The notes beneath the pieces were generated by a model, which was not told where the DNA came from, searched no databases, and worked only from the letters and a program-made list of their open reading frames with translations. A DNA stretch of 9,776 nt from Lachnospiraceae bacterium (GTDB taxonomy: Bacteria > Bacillota > Clostridia > Lachnospirales > Lachnospiraceae): the NCBI GenBank assembly GCA_009774535.1, contig VSNY01000148.1, positions 1 to 9,776 on the forward strand, in the 5' to 3' direction. Positions 6,476 through 9,776 of this stretch are shown here, in pieces. The position numbers and the translations under genes were made by a program. Positions within the stretch are counted from its first letter, which is position 1, and each line of letters starts with the position of its first letter.

Positions 6476-6528
6476 TGAATGGTTGCAATCCTTTGATAGT
6501 GCGATAGATACAGTGTTTTAGGGGATAA

Positions 6529-7125
6529 TCAAGATTTTATGGTGTTTTTATCCGAAAAATTATATACTATTGGATAAAAATATACAGAATTCATTCCGGT
6601 TCCATTGCCATAACAAAATAACTGATAAAAACAGGGCAAAACAGCAGTTGACTGATATTCCATTCCGATCATACTTATTCTACTGCCTTCATAACTTTCT
6701 TGAATATTTGCTATGAACTCCCTACAATCTAATGTAAAATAGTATAGTTTTTTAGGCTCCAAATCAATTTCCCATGTTGCAGAAGGATTTGCCACGTCAA
6801 TGTTGCTACTATTAACGGATCGAGCCTGACCTATTTTTTCATTATATTCTATTTCCGAAACAGTATAATCTACAAGTTTACACTTCTCCATTCTTCTGCT
6901 AATTATATAACTGACCGTTGTCGTCCCATTTATCCCATTAATTTTTCTATTTATATCATTTACATTGCCGCTGCCAAATAAATCCCCCTTCTGTAAATAA
7001 TCTGTCACATCTTCAAAAGATACCGTTCCGTCATCATTCTGGATCATTCTGTATTTTCTTCTTTCATTTATTTCTGCATTTATAATATCATCCTTAAAAT
7101 TGGTTGGTAAAAATTCATAAGCCAT
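6529..7125 (-). CDS. Prophage tail-region protein, C-terminus possibly altered by the ICE insertion
   Basis: This 198-residue protein has a start at 7123-7125 chosen for AAAGGGTGA upstream; the open frame extends further but overlaps the preceding gene and reads as low-quality basic sequence. The N-terminal part (YEFLPTNFKDDIINAEINER, then DGTVSFEDVTDYLQKGDLFGSGNVNDIN) resembles short proteins found next to tail and baseplate genes in clostridial prophages; I cannot assign a function. The C-terminal half looks like a β-rich domain. It lies 22 bases after the 137-residue protein and is probably in the same operon. The last residues, FSDKNTIKS, are encoded across the T5-N5-A5 motif, so the natural C-terminus may have been lost or replaced. 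Confidence 0.66.
   Translation of the reverse strand: MAYEFLPTNFKDDIINAEINERRKYRMIQNDDGTVSFEDVTDYLQKGDLFGSGNVNDINRKINGINGTTTVSYIISRRMEKCKLVDYTVSEIEYNEKIGQARSVNSSNIDVANPSATWEIDLEPKKLYYFTLDCREFIANIQESYEGSRISMIGMEYQSTAVLPCFYQLFCYGNGTGMNSVYFYPIVYNFSDKNTIKS
6545..6580. repeat. Inverted repeat and Tn916-type target motif at the inferred ICE/phage junction
   Basis: TTTTTATCCGAAAAA (6545-6559) matches the T-run, short spacer, A-run pattern preferred by Tn916-family integrases. Overlapping it, TTTTTATCC (6545-6553) and GGATAAAAA (6572-6580) form a perfect 9-bp inverted repeat with an 18-base gap. Either could mark the crossover region. The alternative is an ordinary AT-rich hairpin at the 3' end of the phage gene. 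Confidence 0.42.
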
Positions 7126-7147
7126 ATTATTCACCCTTTCCCTTTTC

Positions 7148-7561
7148 CTATATTTGAAAATCCCTCGGTGCCCCCAGCCTAAACGGCAGCCTTTGTACCG
7201 ATTCTTCCTTTGCATCTATTATCTTCTTTATTTTAATGGCCGCATTCTCTATCCGATTCAATTCATCCCACTTAATAAACGCCCCGTTTGCGTAAAACGT
7301 CTGTCTCATTCCAAGATTCTGCGCATAGGTATTCTGGCTTAAAATCTCAATATTTCTTTCAAACGCATTAAAATACGCCACATTAAAATCCTCAGCTTCC
7401 GACGTTATATCGTCCCCCATGGCTTCTATCCTAAAATTAGAAAACAATACACACGCCCTTTCCCAAAGATAATAAATATTATTCTTTATTCTGTTATAAT
7501 CCTCCAACTCAAACCGATCATGCTCCGCCCAGTCTGTCTTCGGTGTCTTCCATACCGCCAT
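7148..7561 (-). CDS. Hypothetical prophage tail-operon protein
   Basis: This 137-residue acidic/aromatic protein begins MAVWKTPKTDWAEHDRFELE. It starts 4 bases after the stop of the large tail protein, with GGTGG in that gene's last codons serving as the ribosome site, so the two are translationally coupled. No signal peptide or membrane span is seen. The N-terminal WxxPKTDW and DRFELEDYNRIKNN pattern is one I associate with small proteins following tail hub genes in clostridial phages, perhaps a baseplate or fibre-attachment component. The middle and C-terminal parts look helical. The function is not known. Confidence 0.65.
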   Translation of the reverse strand: MAVWKTPKTDWAEHDRFELEDYNRIKNNIYYLWERACVLFSNFRIEAMGDDITSEAEDFNVAYFNAFERNIEILSQNTYAQNLGMRQTFYANGAFIKWDELNRIENAAIKIKKIIDAKEESVQRLPFRLGAPRDFQI

Positions 7562-7565
7562 ACTA

Positions 7566-9776
7566 TCATTCCACCACCTTCCTTGCCTTCATGCTCCCGG
7601 TCCATCTCCCATTAAAATACAACGTGTTTTCATAACTCTTCACAAACACATTCCCATATTTCGTTTCCAGTTCGAACAAATCATTGGCATCCACGGAAGG
7701 ATCGCCCGTCCATTCCATCTGATAATCCACATCTCCAAGCAAATATGCTGCAATCCACTCTTCCAGGATTTTCGCATGTTCCTGTGTGCTGACCAGGGGA
7801 TTGCTCCACGCCTTGCTCTCCCCGTTCCCGTTGTAACCAGCCACATATCTTTGCTCCTCTACGCTGTATTCGTATCCGCTGATGCTGTAACTGATTACCG
7901 TTTCTTCCGTCACCCCGGTAAATCTTATCTTTGCATAATAATTGCTGCTTTCCGTCATTTCGGCCCGTACCGCGGCACGGTTTCCCGCCCCGTTGTTGTC
8001 ACTGGTAAATAGAAAAAGTCCGTAAGAAGGATTTTTAAAATAAACCAGATGTTCATACCCGTCATAAGGAACTGTTATTTCTTCCGATGCGACGACGACC
8101 GATTCCGGAGTTTCTTTATAAGAATGAAATGAAACGCTGATATCTTTTATCTTATTCTGCCTTACCGCAACCGGCGCGCTGATCAGCTCATGAGTCCGGC
8201 GGAGCCTGTAATCCGTGTTTTCCCCCATAGTAACATGGCTTACAAAGATCCTTGCATTGGGAATCCCCTTCGTAAATACCAATTCCATCTGGTCAAAGTC
8301 CAAAAAATCATAGTTCAGCCGATAATCAATACCCGGCTCGTCCACGACGACCTGCTCCAAAAGTTCGCCATCCTGGTAGGTATTGATACAGATCTGCTCC
8401 GGCGCATATTTCTGAAAGCGAATTCCGATGCCGAAAACGGTATAGGTAGATTCCATTCTTAAAATTATTTTCGGCGTCCCCCGATCCCAATGCCCTTCCG
8501 CATCCCCGTCTTTCCTCCAGACGCTTTCGCTGATATATCCGGTATGGAGCAGGTCATTCCCTTGTCCCGGAAGAAATTTCATGCTTCCGTCTACCGCCGT
8601 AAACCCCTTGCTTGCAGTCGCGTACCATATCTTTTCCTCATCCGTCAAAATATTTCCTGCATGGCTGTACCACGTCTGATTGTCTGCATCTGACTCCATC
8701 TCGGGAACAAAAGCAGGATAAATCACCACCATTCCCTTTCTGTCTTCCAGCAAGACGCTTCTTACGGCATTGGCAATCATCTGCAGCGCTACCGAATGGC
8801 TGACCGCCGGAACCGGATTTCGGACGGTAATTTCTTTTAGATAGCTGTCGATAAAATAATTGGTGATGCCCGCATCTGCAAACACATCCGTTGCAAGGTC
8901 ATACAGGCTGATCCCTTCTTCCCGGAACGTTCCTTTATAATAAATTCCCGTCATATGGTCAAAAATGTCCGTGGAAGTAAACTGTGCCTCCGATTCATTT
9001 GCGCTCCATTCTTTCAAATAGGAAAGTTTCTCCGGGAGCCATTCGATATCCCCGTTCCCATCCACATCATATCCAAAAGCGACTCTGATTTCCTGCCCGG
9101 TTTCCATATAGGCCAAAGCGCTCCCCGGATTATCCGGGCTATAGTAAGAATTGTAATTGGCCACAGTCAGTCTTACATCATTGCTCGGCAGCGTTTCGCA
9201 AATAGGCGAAATGTATTCCTTCCCCGAATAGCGGATCACCTCTTCATTTGTAAAAGTATTCGTAATGCCGCAGGAAAACCGGAGTATCCGCAGTCTTCCG
9301 GCGCCATTTACCATCCGTGCCGGCCTTATCTGTATAAATGTGGTTTTGTCAAATACGTCTTCCGTCCTCCAATATCTTTTATCGTTCTCCCTGTAACTTT
9401 TTTCGTCCCGATCCGTCTTTATCGTAAAATCCACCGGGTAATAATCGCCGAAATCAACGCTAAGTCCTTTGATGTCGTATTCTTCCCCGCCAAAATCTAT
9501 ATAGATATTTCCCAAAATAGCATTCGACACAATTCCGTTATTGTAATAGTCATAACCGGCATTCACAGGCGGGGCAAAATACATGCTTCCATCCACCCGT
9601 GAAAATCCCTGCTCCGGCGTGGCATATATCCTGTCCGCGATTCCGCCGAGAAACTTCTCCCTGACATTGCATAAATACAAAAGATCAATCATTTCTTTGT
9701 TTACCTGCGCATGTTTCTGCGCCTGTAAATTATAGAGCCCGAGAACTACACGGATATATCCTCTGTTTCTTTCCCG
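7566..9776 (-). CDS. Phage tail/baseplate hub-like protein (5' end beyond the window)
   Basis: The frame is open from the stop at 7566 to the right edge, giving 736 residues. The first internal ATG (9692) has no ribosome site, and the 28 codons before it (RERNRGYIRVVLGLYNLQAQ onward) read as protein, so the true start lies outside. The segment VRLTVANYNSYYSPDNPGSA, then GQEIRVAFGYDVDGNGDIEW (about visible residues 200-245) is typical of tail hub proteins of siphophages infecting Gram-positive bacteria; DVDGNGD resembles a calcium-binding loop. A β-sandwich-like module is duplicated on both sides of it (see the domain repeat in the findings). The protein would act at the tail tip in host recognition or assembly. 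It heads a tight operon with the next two genes. Whether the locus is an intact prophage or a tail-derived remnant cannot be seen from here. Confidence 0.72.
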   Translation of the reverse strand, partial: RERNRGYIRVVLGLYNLQAQKHAQVNKEMIDLLYLCNVREKFLGGIADRIYATPEQGFSRVDGSMYFAPPVNAGYDYYNNGIVSNAILGNIYIDFGGEEYDIKGLSVDFGDYYPVDFTIKTDRDEKSYRENDKRYWRTEDVFDKTTFIQIRPARMVNGAGRLRILRFSCGITNTFTNEEVIRYSGKEYISPICETLPSNDVRLTVANYNSYYSPDNPGSALAYMETGQEIRVAFGYDVDGNGDIEWLPEKLSYLKEWSANESEAQFTSTDIFDHMTGIYYKGTFREEGISLYDLATDVFADAGITNYFIDSYLKEITVRNPVPAVSHSVALQMIANAVRSVLLEDRKGMVVIYPAFVPEMESDADNQTWYSHAGNILTDEEKIWYATASKGFTAVDGSMKFLPGQGNDLLHTGYISESVWRKDGDAEGHWDRGTPKIILRMESTYTVFGIGIRFQKYAPEQICINTYQDGELLEQVVVDEPGIDYRLNYDFLDFDQMELVFTKGIPNARIFVSHVTMGENTDYRLRRTHELISAPVAVRQNKIKDISVSFHSYKETPESVVVASEEITVPYDGYEHLVYFKNPSYGLFLFTSDNNGAGNRAAVRAEMTESSNYYAKIRFTGVTEETVISYSISGYEYSVEEQRYVAGYNGNGESKAWSNPLVSTQEHAKILEEWIAAYLLGDVDYQMEWTGDPSVDANDLFELETKYGNVFVKSYENTLYFNGRWTGSMKARKVVE

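Larger units (their letters stand above)
6261..6528. other. Gene-free gap at the element end
   Basis: This 268-base gap between the adhesin start and the last phage-type gene holds the two tandem hairpins (6286-6353), the paired AGTAGTAAA repeats (6455-6475) and otherwise AT-rich sequence. I saw only weak promoter candidates on the minus strand (TTGAAA near 6385 and TTGATA near 6440, neither with a well-spaced TATAAT), so none is called. A 93-codon frame from a TTG at 6390 that overlaps the adhesin start was judged spurious. Confidence 0.55.
1..6550 (-). mobile_element. Tn916-like integrative conjugative element, leading-end portion (partial)
   Basis: The consecutive minus-strand genes for two DUF961 proteins and an FtsK-like coupling protein reproduce the orf23-orf22-orf21 order at the left end of Tn916. 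The element continues past base 1, where relaxase, transfer genes and integrase would be expected. Its outer boundary is placed near 6545-6559, from integrase-arm-like repeats at 6455-6475, an A/T-rich Tn916-type target motif, and an abrupt change to phage tail genes. Two additions depart from Tn916: a large surface adhesin in place of orf24, and a reductase gene between orf22 and orf21. The family call is firm. The exact end is inferred, and the other end is not visible. Confidence 0.82.

Noticed and set aside
7126..7215. N-terminal extension of the 198-residue phage protein
   Set aside because: It overlaps the end of the preceding gene and lies before a good ribosome site for the ATG at 7125.
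8955..9602. 215-codon plus-strand open frame
   Set aside because: It is fully antisense to the large tail protein, has no good ribosome site, and its composition reads as a complement shadow.

Overview
The window looks like DNA from a low-to-moderate GC Firmicute, most likely a gut clostridium (Lachnospiraceae-type). This rests on a Tn916-family conjugation module, a sortase-anchored Cna-B/VaFE surface protein with an SPKTG sorting motif, and a siphophage-type tail gene block. No rRNA, tRNA or housekeeping gene is present, so the species cannot be named. Every gene I can support lies on the minus strand and is read from right to left.

Region A (about 6.5 kb down to 1) is the outer end of a Tn916-like integrative conjugative element (ICE). 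In transcription order it holds a 1257-residue surface adhesin (6260-2487), a structured spacer with a possible broken small ORF (2472-2269), two DUF961 proteins equivalent to Tn916 Orf23 and Orf22 (2262-1939 and 1923-1534), an inserted RibD_C/DHFR-like reductase with its own promoter (1451-771), an intrinsic terminator (731-699), and the start of the FtsK-like coupling protein equivalent to Tn916 Orf21 (677 to beyond the left edge). The orf23-orf22-orf21 order matches Tn916. The adhesin sits where Tn916 has orf24 and the element end, and the reductase interrupts the normal orf22-orf21 junction.

Region B (about 6.26-6.56 kb) is the candidate element end. It holds two tandem hairpins before the adhesin gene, two copies of AGTAGTAAA one helical turn apart (resembling the arm sites bound by Tn916 integrase), and a T5-N5-A5 motif like the preferred Tn916 target. 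These fit an ICE/host junction at about 6545-6559.

Region C (6.53 kb to the right edge) is a piece of a prophage or phage-tail locus: a large tail/baseplate hub-like protein whose 5' end is outside the window (9776-7566), then a 136-140-residue protein (7561-7148) and a 198-residue protein (7125-6529). The last appears to run into the ICE end, so its C-terminus may be element-derived.

Together the window reads as a conjugative element that carries a host- or cell-binding adhesin at its leading end and a small metabolic cargo gene, and that has inserted into a prophage tail operon. Assignments to families come from recalled sequence patterns; no database search was run.
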